Assembly: GCA_031216915.1 (NCBI GenBank)
Contig: CM062289.1
Span: forward strand, 62,007,741-62,071,740
Length of the DNA: 64,000 bases
DNA from: Pictodentalium vernedei
Lineage: Eukaryota > Mollusca > Scaphopoda > Dentaliida > Dentaliidae
Reading direction: 5' to 3'
Shown piece after piece: positions 11,940 through 23,179 of the stretch. Both the position numbers and the translations under genes were made by a program. The stretch's first letter is position 1; each line of letters begins with the position of its first letter. The notes under the pieces were generated by a model that did no database searches, was not told the DNA's origin, and was given only the letters and a program-made list of their open reading frames with translations.

Positions 11940-12765
11940 CCACAAGGGTTTGTGTTAAAATGAAGATTGAATACCCTACACATGTCATGTACATGTAGAC
12001 AGTACACGAAAACATAATGAAAATCAAGGGGTACATGCTTTCCATGACTGTCACGAAAAGTCTGCCTGTCAAGAGAGCTAATATAAACACTGGGGACCAT
12101 CTCAATACATTCCTCAATCATATCCCCCCAAAATATCGCAATCATGTCACAAGCAAATTTCACAATTATGTGTCAAATATTTGGTGCTTATCAAACTTTA
12201 AGTAGTATATGTATCCAGATTGCCAAGTTATTTACATTTTCTTGTCGCATAATACGTTCGGACTGAACCATAGCATTCGATTTACTTTCAGGATAGGACG
12301 GCGATTGACAGTTTCTGTGACTGCGGCATTAAGCTCTTTGTTGGCTTTTTGTATTGTTCCAGTTTCCTATATCGGTACGTACTAAAAATGAAAAAGAACT
12401 CCAACTTCCATATGGGATTGAAATCAAAGTGTTATTGTGAGACAATACCCTGGAGTCCATAGCTATAGCTACAATACAATTTATGAAAGCATGGAATATG
12501 ACACAAACATTAGAATATTCACTGCATCGCTGTGAAAAATCGGTTAATTTTAGGAGAGAAAGCGCTTGTTCTGAGTTATTGGTAAGAACTACTTAAACAG
12601 AGTGAAATTGCATTAATATTTTAACCCGCATTGCAGCCATGTGATAGTCGAAAATTACAATCACACTCAATTGGTAAGCTAATATAAAGCAGCACGTGCA
12701 TTGTGGATGTTAAGGGGGATATGGTCTGCAATAACCTCTGCTACTAACGGGTTTCATATGTGTAG
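11940..12765. other. No gene seen
   Basis: Flank of the Tc1 relic and following AT-rich DNA. Nothing recognised. Confidence 0.5.
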
Positions 12766-12767
12766 TC

Positions 12768-12833
12768 GTCGCCTGAGTGCTAGAATGTTCTATGTCCCGT
12801 ATGGGACATAGAACATTCTAGCACCCAGGCGAC
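12768..12833. repeat. Near-perfect palindrome
   Basis: GTCGCCTGAGTGCTAGAATG followed by TTCTATGTCCC pairs with its inverse ending GGCGAC, with one mismatch (AGT/CCA) and almost no loop. A CTATGTGCC-type palindrome of similar style occurs at 62,134. Confidence 0.85.
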
Positions 12834-12997
12834 ATAGTGTAGATTTGCACGTGCCTTGTTGTATGAAAGGATGCGACTTGCAATAATCTCTGTCGTCTGT
12901 TTTTTTTGTGTGTGCATAAAAGTAACACTACATAATAATATAATAACACTTTGGCCAGCCGCTGATTTGTCGCGGTTCTCGGACGAGAAGGCCATGG

Positions 12998-15502
12998 TTA
13001 CCCCTGTACTCCCAACTGCCTCCCTATTCCCACGCTTCTCCTCTCCTCCCAACACTCGGAGACGAACTGCTTGATGATATCCCTTGTCCCATTCTTCCCA
13101 ATCTCTCCGATTAGCATATTAACCCTCTCCATTGAGTCTCCCCCTAACCACATGTCCTTCATTCTCCCATCCCACTTCCCCATTACACTCCCAGTGAATC
13201 TCATTCTTTTAGGCTGATACTTTGGGCATTCAAGAAGAAAGTGTTCCAGGGTCTCCACCATGTCCAAGTTACACATCTGGCACTCCCTTTCACCGTCTTT
13301 CCCAATTTTTCCCCTCAGCTCCAGGGATCGCGACCTCAGCTTGAACAACAGTGACCCCCCAAAGGTGCCATCAAGGTACTCTTCAAAACCTGGCTTCTCT
13401 TTATCACGCAGGCCACCCAAAGACCTCTTTGATTTGACCCCCTCTCGCCAATTACGGTTACAATCTTCCATGACCCTTTCTCTGACGATTTTTTTACCCT
13501 GGTTTGCCCCAACGTCCAGGTCCGAGATCTCCAATGAGTAGTTCTCTACTAGCTCCCTCATTTGGACCATCCACCCCGTTTTGATATTTGAGTTGAAAAT
13601 TCTCAGGAACATTACTTTACACCATCGGCTGTCGGGGAGATTTACCAAATAATTAAGATAACCGAGCTTCAACAGGTCTATCCTGTCCTTGATCCTCATC
13701 CACCCAAGCTCACCCCTGATTGCTTCTAGCGCTGCGGCATTACTCGACCCCGTTATCCATCGGCCTGCATCGTTCTGCAGGATTTCCAAGCTCTTTACGG
13801 CCGTCTGGTTTAGGGGTACCACTTCCGTACCGTATGTTATACTTGGCAGCCCCACCATTTCCCAAATGGTTTTCCCCACGAAAACCTTATTGAAACTGTT
13901 TCTCCCTATAAGTTTCATTTGGTTAAGGATTCGCTTCCCCTTCAGAATCAATTTATTTGTTTGGTTCCGGTAGATGCCTCTTCCTGTAATGTTTATATTT
14001 ACCCCCAAATACTCGTAATCACCCGTCTTTCCCACACTGAGAAGTTTGCTGCTCCCTTCCGGAATGCAGAACTCACCCACTCTCCACCTTCGAGTGGGGT
14101 CCACTTTGCGGCCCACAGGTATAACTTTGCTCTTGCTTTCATTAAGTTCGAGTCTCCATTTGCTCCCATATTTCCCAACAATTCCCAGCATTTTCGTTAG
14201 CCCCTCTTCGCTCTCTGACACTAGAACCATATCGTCTGCAAAAAATAGCCCTGGGATCTTCACGTCACCAACTGCTGCCCCCTCCTCGCTACGCAGGAGT
14301 TCATCTCCTAAGCCTTTGATGTACAATGCAAACAGGATCGGCGAAAGGATACACCCCTGTTTTAGGCCTATCTCCATAGGCACACGTTTCGTTGTAATGT
14401 TTCCCAGGCTAAGTTCACTCTGTACATCTTGATATAATGCTTTCATAATTCCAACAAACTCGCCTCCTAAGCCCATAGCCTCCAGCTTGCGCCACATACC
14501 TTCCCTCCATACTCTATCGTATGCCTTCTTGATATCCAAAAAGGCCATAAACATCTTTTTCTTTTTTGCTTTCGCGGATTCTATCATTTGGGATAGTGTG
14601 AAAAGATGGTCAGTAACTCTCCTTCCCTTCCTGAAGCCATTCTGGATTTCTCCCAAAAAACCCTTCTCCTCAATTACCTCCTCTAGTCTCCCATAAAGGA
14701 CTTTACAGAAAACCTTTCCAATGTTGCTACTGACAGAGATCCCTCGATAGTTATCCAAAACGTCTTTTTCCCCCTTTTTGTGAATAAATGTCACTTTGCT
14801 TTCCCTCCACTCCTTTGGGACCTCTTGTTTTTCTATGGCTAAATTGAATAGGGCAGTTAGGCTTTCCAAGAGTTCCTCTCCCCCTTTTTTGATAAACTCG
14901 TTAGGAATTTCGTCCACCCCTCCCGCTTTTCCATTCCTCAATTTTGAGATCACCCTTCGCACCTCCTCAGTTTTGATTTCGCTGCACACGAAGTCCGAGA
15001 GATTTTCCTCGACCTGGTTCGGACACTCAGGTGGGTTCCCCATGCCCCATCGCTTATCGTTTACCTTTTCCCGGTGCTTGACTAGTTCTAATGCGATTTG
15101 ATCTCGCTCTTCTGTAACTCTGCCATCTACTTTAATGCTCTGTTGGTTATTCCCTTTGTTACGTTTGTTCACCCATTTCCAAAATACGCTCGAACTCGAC
15201 CCCCCTGTCGTTCTTATCGTCCTAATAAGACTGTTATTTCGCACTCTCCGGTTGTCGTCTTTTATCTTGTTTACTTTATTTCGTGCTTGTTGGTATTCTT
15301 CCTTTGCTACCATGGCCTCATTGCTTTCCACCCCCTTAAGTTTTCTACTTCTCCTGTATGCAGCACATTTAGCTTTTCTAACCTTTATGGCCCTTTTCAG
15401 TTCTTCGTTCACTCTGTACCCAAGTTCCCGTGTTGGCACCCTAATCTTTCCTACACTTTCCTTCCCTGCCTCCACTAGGCTCGCAACTATGGCGTCGGCC
15501 AT
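12998..15502 (-). CDS. LINE reverse transcriptase with C-terminal zinc finger
   Basis: One open frame of 834 residues. RT motifs in order: NYRGISVSSNIGKVFCKVL (about 260), FLDIKKAYDRVWREG (motif A, about 325), GLKQGCILSPILFALYI (motif B, about 385), PGLFFADDMVLVSES (motif C with catalytic DD, about 425), then thumb. Near the C terminus CQMC...HFLLEC forms a CCHC-type finger usual for several LINE clades. The N-terminal ~100 residues belong to the linker after the endonuclease, and the frame change from the endonuclease falls near 15,490. This part is intact, suggesting a fairly young copy. Confidence 0.92.
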   Translation of the reverse strand: MADAIVASLVEAGKESVGKIRVPTRELGYRVNEELKRAIKVRKAKCAAYRRSRKLKGVESNEAMVAKEEYQQARNKVNKIKDDNRRVRNNSLIRTIRTTGGSSSSVFWKWVNKRNKGNNQQSIKVDGRVTEERDQIALELVKHREKVNDKRWGMGNPPECPNQVEENLSDFVCSEIKTEEVRRVISKLRNGKAGGVDEIPNEFIKKGGEELLESLTALFNLAIEKQEVPKEWRESKVTFIHKKGEKDVLDNYRGISVSSNIGKVFCKVLYGRLEEVIEEKGFLGEIQNGFRKGRRVTDHLFTLSQMIESAKAKKKKMFMAFLDIKKAYDRVWREGMWRKLEAMGLGGEFVGIMKALYQDVQSELSLGNITTKRVPMEIGLKQGCILSPILFALYIKGLGDELLRSEEGAAVGDVKIPGLFFADDMVLVSESEEGLTKMLGIVGKYGSKWRLELNESKSKVIPVGRKVDPTRRWRVGEFCIPEGSSKLLSVGKTGDYEYLGVNINITGRGIYRNQTNKLILKGKRILNQMKLIGRNSFNKVFVGKTIWEMVGLPSITYGTEVVPLNQTAVKSLEILQNDAGRWITGSSNAAALEAIRGELGWMRIKDRIDLLKLGYLNYLVNLPDSRWCKVMFLRIFNSNIKTGWMVQMRELVENYSLEISDLDVGANQGKKIVRERVMEDCNRNWREGVKSKRSLGGLRDKEKPGFEEYLDGTFGGSLLFKLRSRSLELRGKIGKDGERECQMCNLDMVETLEHFLLECPKYQPKRMRFTGSVMGKWDGRMKDMWLGGDSMERVNMLIGEIGKNGTRDIIKQFVSECWEERRSVGIGRQLGVQG

Positions 15503-16176
15503 CTTCTGGACACTGCCCCCTTATGTACGGCTGCAAGCTTTGGTTTCACTTTTTCTTCGAACTTCACCCAGTCGGCATCCTTTTTGAGTTCCCAAATATC
15601 CTTGAAGCTTCCTTTCCTTTTCTCTAGGTTTTTGGCCCTCATCGTCACTGTAATCAAGTTGTGATCACTATCCAACTCCATTTTGCCCTTATCATCCACT
15701 TCTACCCTTATCACCTCCCTCCATAAATTCATATCTATGAGAATGTAGTCAATTATTGATTTTCTGTCGTTTCTCTCCCAGGTCCATTTCCCCTTACATC
15801 TAGCGTCCCTGTTCAGAATCTTCAGACCGAGCTCATTTGTGAAGTTCAACAGCTTCCTTCCATTCCTGTTGACTTTCTTGTCCCCACCCTCTATGCCTTC
15901 TTCCTTGTCACCTATGTGTCCATTAAAGTCGCCCATCAGAATTATACCGAGCCCCCTGTTTTCTAGTTCAGTGATATTGGACCTTAGTGTTGAGTATATC
16001 GAGTCATTCCACTCGGGTTTACTTCCCTCCACCGCACAGTACACAATCCCAAGGGCAATACTTTTGTTTCTCAGACTGATCTTTACCCATCCAATTTCTT
16101 TTGCCACATCAGCCGAGGTGATAATATCTTCCAGATCTGTAATCAGCGACGGTTTTAAATCCTCTTTAATGTACAT
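15487..16176 (-). pseudogene. LINE endonuclease, C-terminal two thirds
   Basis: A 229-residue frame. It contains LMGDFNGHIG (catalytic Asp/Asn), KSIIDYILID and DSDHNLITV (Asp-His pair), the conserved motifs of AP-endonuclease-type LINE nucleases. The first motifs (YSNIQGL, LSETWV) sit upstream in another frame (16,166-17,008), so a frameshift splits this domain near 16,180. Confidence 0.88.
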
Positions 16177-17008
16177 ACCTACCCCTCCCCCCTTTTTTCT
16201 GGCCTTCCGTTCGCCCTACACCTATCCACACACACCCGCTTACTTGGTCTACCCGTTCCTCGTGTCTTACCCACGTCTCGCTTAAGCCCATGACATCAAA
16301 CTCCTCTGCCTCGATCAATGTAGCAATTTCACTTACTTTCCGGTGGAGACCCTGGATGTTGCTATAACCCACTTTCTGGGTACCGAGGTTCATTGCCTTC
16401 CGCCTATTGGGCCCATTGTTTTCTGGTGCTAGTCTTGGTAAACTTATTCTGTCCCCCTCACTCTTGTTCACCCCACCTATGTCCACTCTCGTTATACTTG
16501 CCTCTGACCTCCCACCCCGCTCCTCTCCAAAAAGAATTTTATCCCCTAGTACCCGTTTCCCCGCCCTGCTAAGATGCAGCCCGTCACGCCCGTACATGCT
16601 CCCATTGCCCCAAAACGTGTCCCAATGGTCGATAAAGGGAATTCCCAGATCAACACAGTAGTCCTCTAACTCTTCATTTAGCGCCAAAATCCTTGAGTTC
16701 CGTTCGTCCCCACCTCCAAGGACAGGAAGGACCCCGGATACGACTACCCTTGCATTCCTACTTAGCAGTTTGCCGACTAAGCCTCTATACGACTCCACCA
16801 AACTTACTGACCTTCTCTCCCTGATATTGTTGGTCCCCACATGGACCACCACCACCGGTTCCGGTCCTGACCCTGCCACAATGCCATCTACCCGGTCCCT
16901 GAGATCCTCCACCTTCGCCCCCGGAAAGCACAAGACTGTTCGATTGGAACTATCAGGACCACAAACTACATTGTCAATCCCACGTACAATGCTGCTCCCC
17001 GCTACCAC
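16166..17008 (-). pseudogene. LINE SGNH esterase plus start of endonuclease
   Basis: 280 residues. The first 160 form an SGNH/GDSL hydrolase: VAGSSIVRGI (block I with the nucleophile Ser), VVVHVGTNNI (block III Asn), and YGRDGLHLSRAGKRVLG (block V, Asp-x-x-His). The frame then continues without a stop into the endonuclease start (VGYSNIQGLHRK, VMGLSETWV). In CR1 elements the esterase is in ORF1; here it is directly joined to the endonuclease side, which is unusual. Confidence 0.85.
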
Positions 17009-17728
17009 TAATTTTTCTTCTTCTGGTCCCAGTTCCTATATCATCTGCACCTCCTCTCGTTTTGCAAGCTCCTGGCCCCCTCTTTCTCTTGACCGCCCTC
17101 CTTACCCCGACTGGCCTATCATCATCAACAACCATCTCACCCCCCACAGTTTCCCCCTCACTCTCGTCCCCAGGGGTATCAGAGTCTAAAACACTAAACC
17201 TGTTTTCTAAACACCGCCTAGCAACCTTGGCAGCCTTACGCCGACTCTGGCTTCCGGACTCGACGCAGCCCTGACCTGACGCCACCTTCCGAATTTTCCT
17301 ACTAGAACCCCCCTCCTCAGTTACACCCCCCCCCCCCCCACATCAAGCATTATTCCCCCACGTTTCCTGCTTCCCAGTTTCCTCCTTGAGTCCACAACGA
17401 CCTTCCACCCACCTTCCACCTCACCATCGTAGGTAACCTTCAACGGGGTAACTCCAGATACACCGGCCCTCCCCAACCTCCCTCTCAGCTCTGCAATCTC
17501 CCGCTCGAATCCAACACACTTCTCTAACAACTGTAAAATATCCCTGCAATTCGCACATACCCCACTACTCTCCATTGACCGATCACCACCATACCTCATA
17601 TTACACTGTCTGCATGCCTCCGAATCCTCACTCTCCCCCACCTGCACCCCTCGACTCACCTCCCTCAGACCTCCCTTAACACCCATACTTACCTCCGTCT
17701 GAACACCCATCGTACACTTACCACTCAT
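16974..17728 (-). pseudogene. LINE ORF1-like Cys-rich and basic region
   Basis: Two frames. The first (17,321-17,728) starts with ATG, has CRQCNMRY...VCANCRD (two Cys pairs, small zinc finger), a short LLEKCVGFEREIAELRGRL heptad-like helix, and ends in a poly-G-coded Gly run. After that homopolymer the frame shifts to a basic, acidic-patched segment (16,974-17,285, RRAVKRKRGPG). This looks like a nucleic-acid-binding ORF1 part split at the homopolymer. Confidence 0.6.
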
Positions 17729-17800
17729 GATTACAAATAATTACAAAGCCAAAATTACAAAGAGGAACTAAAAATTTGAGAAAGCGGTCGAAAACGTAAA

Positions 17801-19280
17801 CACAACAAAACAAAACACCGAAAATGACCCGCGCGAAGATAGGGAACACGCCACTAAAACCCGACAGAGAAACTAAACTAAACACTAATATAACTATCTT
17901 TTATTACAAATCACACCTATACAACACTAAAACACTATATCGATCAGCAAAAACACCTGGAAAAAAAGTATGAAATTATTAAAGCTAAATTTTGGCAACT
18001 GAAATGGCTATACTCCCTGTTGGTTTCCGAGATGGACACACACACAAACAATTATTTTGCGATAACCAATAAAGTACGGGCATTGAAACATGTGTTATTT
18101 ACACCACCCATTGAATACCACCTACACCCTGTAAAGTGGTCTTCCCGTTGGATTCGTGAAAACGAATGAAAATCTTCGACAGAAAACAACAATGCCATGC
18201 AAGAAAATAAACCGACCATCGAGGGTGGTATTTTGCTGTATAAATCTAACCTTCTTTCATATATTTCAAGTTCAATTGTGGTATAAAACAGGAAACAACT
18301 CGGGTAGATCACGGGGTACGGCAAGTCGCTTGATTGTTTGTTTGCTTGTCGGCGTTTTCCGACACTCAACATCCAGGGTCAAGTTGTGCAAGATGGTTTT
18401 GCGGGTGATACAAGCGGGCAACTCGAATAGATTAGCCTACCGGAGGGTTGGACTTTCCACTTACTAACCCGGCTCAAACAATGTTAGCAACGGTTACTCC
18501 AGTTAAACATTTCTAACGCAGGAGAGATTTATGCCTTCCAACAGGTGCGTCGGAACCTCACTGCCAAAAGGAGCATCGTTGTCTTCACCACTGCCCCACC
18601 CCTCCCACCCCACCCCATCTCTTCGTTTGAGGGGCATGTAGCAGCAGGGAATACCCTTTTCATATACGAATAAACTGACTAACATCCCGCATTATGTAAT
18701 TCTCAGACAGTGCAGTGGTAAAACAGAAACGCTCGAACCTATAGTCCTGCTTTGATCACTTTAAAACCGAGTTTCTTAATTAATTAATTAGTTTGACTAA
18801 TACTGGTTATAGCGATATAGAGAGTGCAGTTTGAATTCGCGCGGATGTCCGGAAATAATTTTAAAATTCATTGGGTTTATAGGATTGATGTATTACTGAT
18901 CTGCCTTTGCTGTGTGTTGTTAATTAACCCATTCAACGCGACGCGCATAGATCTTTGCTTAAAAGAAAATTTGTTCTTGAATTATAAGACACACACGAAA
19001 TAGTGAGGAGATTCAATAACAATTTAATCCCAGAGTTCCATAGGGCTCTGTGATTAAAATATTGTTGACCCTTCCATAGAATACAAAATTGAATCGTTCT
19101 TTTTATTGGATATTATATTCCTCTGAATGACTTGAGAACTCGGTTGGAAGGTTTAAAATCTTTGATAATTTACAATTAAATATGAGTGGCAAATGTCTTA
19201 CAAAATTAGAATTAAATGTCATTGAAAATATTATGTTGAAAGGTTTATTTCCCGAGTAACTAAATATGTTTGGGTAAATG
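17801..19280. other. No gene seen
   Basis: AT-rich DNA with short frames only; nothing recognisable on either strand. Confidence 0.5.
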
Positions 19281-19282
19281 TA

Positions 19283-19539
19283 TAATACGTGGAGAGTGGG
19301 TTGTAACTAAATCACCTGCAGAGTGGAGATTCCATCCAAGCAATAATTGCAAATTTGTTGCAAAGCATAACCAGCACAATCAAAGTTTCAGCCAATGGAC
19401 CTCCGGGTTAAACCCGGAGGTCCATTGGCTGAAACATTGTTTGTGTTTTTTGTCGATTTGTACAAAATTTGAAAGTTATAGCTTAGGGGATAACTCCACT
19501 TCGCGAGTGATTTAGTTACAATCCACTCTCCACGCACTG
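19283..19539. mobile_element. Palindromic MITE, ACGTGGAGAGTG family, copy 1
   Basis: 257 bp between TA dinucleotides. The terminal inverted repeat ACGTGGAGAGTGGGTTGTAA pairs with TTACAATCCACTCTCCACGC. In the centre is a perfect palindrome with GGACCTCCGGGTTAAACC as core and CCAATGG arms. The two halves outside the palindrome differ (TTGCAAATTTGTTGCAAAGC against AAATTTGAAAGTTATAGC). Confidence 0.88.
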
Positions 19540-20296
19540 TATGGGTGTGGCGGAGGAGGGAGGGGGCATTTCTCGAACAGACCACGCGTGTCTCCAGCCA
19601 AATAATCTTGCCAGTCAGTATCTAAAGGGTTAAATAGCTTACTGATTGACCATCGCGTTTTCTTTTTTAGAAACGTGCATGCTTATTTCCTACTAAAGAT
19701 CATACTCCAAGAAAAAACAGCCTTAAATAATTTTCGAGAAGTTTCAGGATTGAGCTGCATTTCAGATTATTTATTCATGGTTACAATGCAGTGTTTTCGT
19801 GTAAACCCCAACCTTTAATGGAGGAAAAGTTCCCGAATTTATCCGATTGGTGGAAAATGAACTGAGCTTGTAAGTGTGAATAAAATTTTAAGGTGCAAGT
19901 TTTGGAAAAAATTTAAAATATTGGTGACAATTGTCTTTTGAAATATGTGAGAAAAGATCAAAATTCGGTGGGGTAGGAAAAAATATGTCTTCTTCTGAAA
20001 TATGTGAGAGAAGATCAAAATTCGGTGGGGTAGGAAAAATATGTCCATTTCATTCAGTGCGAAACGGGACGAGAGTATAGGAATCACCAAAATTAAAGGC
20101 AAAATTCACATGGCGACCTACATTTTTATTCAGTATATTGTTTTTATGAGTTGATTAGCTAAATGGATAGATGGTTGTTTTTGCCCAAATCAGCTTGATG
20201 AGATGGAGAGAGGAGGAAAGATTAGCACTGTCGTCAATGGAAAAAAACACTGTATTGTTAACTCACGTTCGGCATTATTTAATTTCATTTCAGTTA
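19540..20296. other. Intergenic with one short tandem duplication
   Basis: Near 19,935-20,045 a ~57-bp segment (GAAATATGTGAGA, TCAAAATTCGGTGGGG) occurs twice in tandem. Nothing else was recognised. Confidence 0.7.
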
Positions 20297-20555
20297 CAGT
20301 ACGTGGAGAGTGGGTTGTAACTAAATCACCCGCAGAGTGGAGTTATCACCCAAACTATAACTTTCAAATTTTATACATATGGACAAAAAAAACACAAGCA
20401 ATGTTTCAGCCAATGGACCTCCGGGTTTAACCCGGAGGTCCATTGGTTGAAACTTTGCCTGTGCTTGTTATGCTTTGCAACAAATTTGCAATTATTGCTT
20501 GAGTGGAATCTCCACTCTGTGGGTGATTTAGTGACAATACACTCTCCACATACTG
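20297..20555. mobile_element. Palindromic MITE, ACGTGGAGAGTG family, copy 2 (inverted)
   Basis: Same family as at 19,283 but with the two asymmetric halves exchanged, that is, opposite orientation. Ends are CAGTACGTGGAGAGTGGG and CACTCTCCACATACTG, flanked by TA on both sides. TA plus CAGT ends suggest a Tc1/mariner-type mobiliser. Confidence 0.9.
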
Positions 20556-20559
20556 TACC

Positions 20560-21300
20560 TCCCATAGATCACGATCGCTAAAGCATTTTTTTCGCCCGTT
20601 TCAGGGTTTGTGCGCCTGCTCTCTGCTTTCAGCAAAAAGTATTTGTAATTCGTTTGATTATACCCATAGCGATTTATAGTATTCGCTATCTGACCAAATC
20701 ACAAACGTTACTTCAAAATGTAAAAGAGACACGACAACCTGTAGCTGGTGATGTTCATGAATGCAAGTGCTTTCTTTCGAAACTACGAGCAACGGCAGTA
20801 GTAGGAGAGCGCTGGATCGTGCCGGACTCCGGCTGAGATGTCATAGTCACGTGAAGTAGTAATGTCATGTGTGGTTGTCATAGTAGCCGATGTGAGAGGT
20901 CATGTTGTGCCACCATCACCATGGTGACACATAGTGCTTGTTCGTTTGGACAGCGCGTGTTGTGAGGGTGACACGTGTTTCATCGACCATTTTGTTTACT
21001 GTTGGCCGCCATCTTCGTTCCTGTGATGCCACGTGGCTGTTATGCAATAGCAAGTCCTCTAATACGACGAGGGTGTTCCATTCTTTACTGGCTTGGATTT
21101 TTTCATAATCCTCGCTTTTCTCTACCTATCACTGGATCTGTTCTACCTATTACTGGCCCTATTCTGATTATCCTATCGTTCTGTTTAGTCTTAGCTCTCT
21201 CTGTTCCCACGCTTTGCCCTCCGATAATCGGACTGCTCCAATTCCCGAGGTCTATAGCTACGTATACAGAGTTATCTCACTATTGATATAAATAAAGGAT
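20560..21300. other. No gene seen
   Basis: No recognisable coding region. A 103-residue frame at 20,975-21,286 has no family motif. Confidence 0.45.
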
Positions 21301-21302
21301 AT

Positions 21303-22190
21303 CTAGTGTTTTTGAGTTGATACCGAAAATTATCTCATGAGTGACCGACTCAAATGTTTATTTTTCGCGAGCACTTGCGCGAGCGAAACCAACCATTTCT
21401 CTCGGCCACAAGTGAGATCATTTTCGGTATCCACTCAAAAACACTAGATTTTATTTTTATTGTACGCTTTTTATTAGAATGTGATAATTCCACTCATTTA
21501 AACCGTTAATTGATGCATGAAAGTATAAAAAAAACGCATTGAATCATTGAAACGCGGAAGTGATTTGATTGATACTCGGAACAGATAGCATCTTCCAGTC
21601 TGATTCAGCTGGTGGTTTTCTAGTCCAAACGTGGCCTGAATGTCCGTAATAAAAGTTTTTTGTTTGGTACGTCCTTTGAAAGGACGTACCAAACCAAAAA
21701 CTCATATTACGGACATTCAGGCCCTGTTTGGACTAGCTGGTTTCATGCATCAATTGAAGGTGAATACGTGTTGACTTATTGCTGGAAATGATCGATATTC
21801 ACTCAAAAACACTAGATTTCATTTTTATTATACCATCTTTATAAGAATGTCATAGTTCCACTCGTTTCAACCTTTAATTGATGCATGAAAGTATAAAAAG
21901 CTCATTGAATCATTGAAACGCGGAAGTGATTTGATTGATACTCGGAACAATTATCGTCTTGCAATCTGATTCAGCTGGTGGGTTTCTAGTCCAAGCATGG
22001 CCTGAAAGACCGTAATATAAGTTTTTGGTTTGGTACGTCCTTTGAAAGGACGTACCAAACCAAAAACGTGTATTGCGGAGTTCAGGCCATGTTTGGACTA
22101 GCTTGTTCCATGCGTCAATTCAAGGTGAAAAGGTGTTGAATTATTGCTGGAAATGATCGGCATCCACTCAGAAACACTAGATTTACTTTT
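21303..22190. repeat. Fold-back unit followed by a tandem duplication (~367-bp period)
   Basis: CACTCAAAAACACTAGATTT occurs at about 21,431, 21,800 and (with one change) 22,165. The segments between are duplicates carrying the perfect palindrome GGTACGTCCTTTGAAAGGAC with flanking GTTTGGACTAG arms. Upstream, 21,303-21,440 is an imperfect palindrome beginning with the inverse (TCTAGTGTTTTTGAG). This looks like one palindromic element duplicated in tandem. Confidence 0.85.
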
Positions 22191-22290
22191 CATAAAACGT
22201 TTTTAGAACACATTGATCATTTCCATTGATAACTTGACTCGTATTCACATTGAAGTGATGCTTTGAACGAGGCCATTTAGATTGATACCT

Positions 22291-22327
22291 AAGTATGTGA
22301 CCTTAAACACCAATAAATAAATAAACA
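22291..22327 (+). mobile_element. SINE 3' tail fragment
   Basis: GTGACCTTAAACACCAATAA plus ATAAATAA matches the 3' tail of the SINE at 27,525-27,790. Only the last ~40 bp are present. Confidence 0.6.
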
Positions 22328-22432
22328 ATAAATTTGATTGACACCGTGAAAGTGAAAATTTCTATATCTTCACAGTGGGTGATACGATTTCTATCTTTCC
22401 ACAATTTCTTCGATAATCTATCGTTTAGCGTA

Positions 22433-23174
22433 TAATAAATAGAGGATATGGAATGAGTGTTTTTCTCATATAATATTTATGAAACGAGTCTAAGAATTTT
22501 CCGTTTTGGCGAGCCTCTAGCGAGGCCAAACGGAAAATTCGGACGAGTTTCATAAATATTATATGAGAAAAACACTCATTTCATATTCTATTTATCATAT
22601 GACTCACACACGCACAAATTAGCCACTTCGTATGACTTTTTAACCCATCACCTAACTTGAGTTGCAGACGGCACTTGGAAAAAACATCCTCATATAACTA
22701 AAAATTTTCATTTTTGCTTCCAAAACATAGGTTATGACCCCTCATTGGAACGAGCTCGTCGAGCTCGTTCCAATGAGGGGTCATAACCTATGTTTTGGAA
22801 GCAAAAAGTGAAAATATATAAAAAAACATGAATGGCGTTTTTCTTGTTGGTAAAAGATTAATACAATATAAACCACCCTAAATAGGACAGATAACGTAAA
22901 TTCTCCCTACTGAAATTATGCAAATGCCACCCAGTTGTATTTTGTTTAGCCAATCAAATTGTCCAGTTTTGAAATTGACCAATGAGAGCTCACAACTCTA
23001 GTTATGCAAATTATGAAAATGTGGCCCAGTTGAATTTTGTTCAGCCAATCAAAATGTCTAGTTTTGAAATTCACCAATGAAATTGACGGAAGGCTTTATT
23101 TGTATCACTGATTAATATGAAAACAAAATATCAAATGTTTTAAAGTGAACAAAACGGACGAGTCATATGATAAA
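22433..23174. mobile_element. Composite palindromic MITE, copy B, with nested piggyBac-like MITE
   Basis: Starts with a ~165-bp palindrome (GAATGAGTGTTTTTCTCATA ... inverse to 22,600). The inner part is bounded by TTTATCATATGACTC (22,591) and its inverse GAGTCATATGATAAA (23,160-23,174). Inside, a TTAA-bounded segment (22,639-22,861) has the CGAGCTCGTCGAGCTCG palindrome core of the piggyBac-like family and is probably an older nested insertion. Downstream are two tandem copies of an AGCCAATCAAA-containing segment. Copy A at 4207 is a shorter version. Confidence 0.82.
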
Positions 23175-23179
23175 AGGCA

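Larger units (their letters stand above)
12900..17800 (-). mobile_element. LINE with zinc-finger, SGNH esterase, APE endonuclease and RT
   Basis: A long minus-strand non-LTR retrotransposon, nearly full length in domain content. In order from the 5' end: a Cys-rich ORF1-like part, an SGNH/GDSL esterase, an apurinic-type endonuclease, the reverse transcriptase, and a C-terminal CCHC finger. The coding frame changes about four times, mostly at or near C/G homopolymers (for example 17,325-17,340 and 16,180-16,195), so it is inactive, or the breaks are sequencing slips. The 3' end is probably near 12,900, before an A-rich stretch. Esterase domains are known from ORF1 of CR1-group LINEs; exact clade not resolved. 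Confidence 0.9.

Noticed and set aside
13260-17274. Plus-strand frames of 60-150 residues
   Set aside because: Shadows of the minus-strand LINE coding region.
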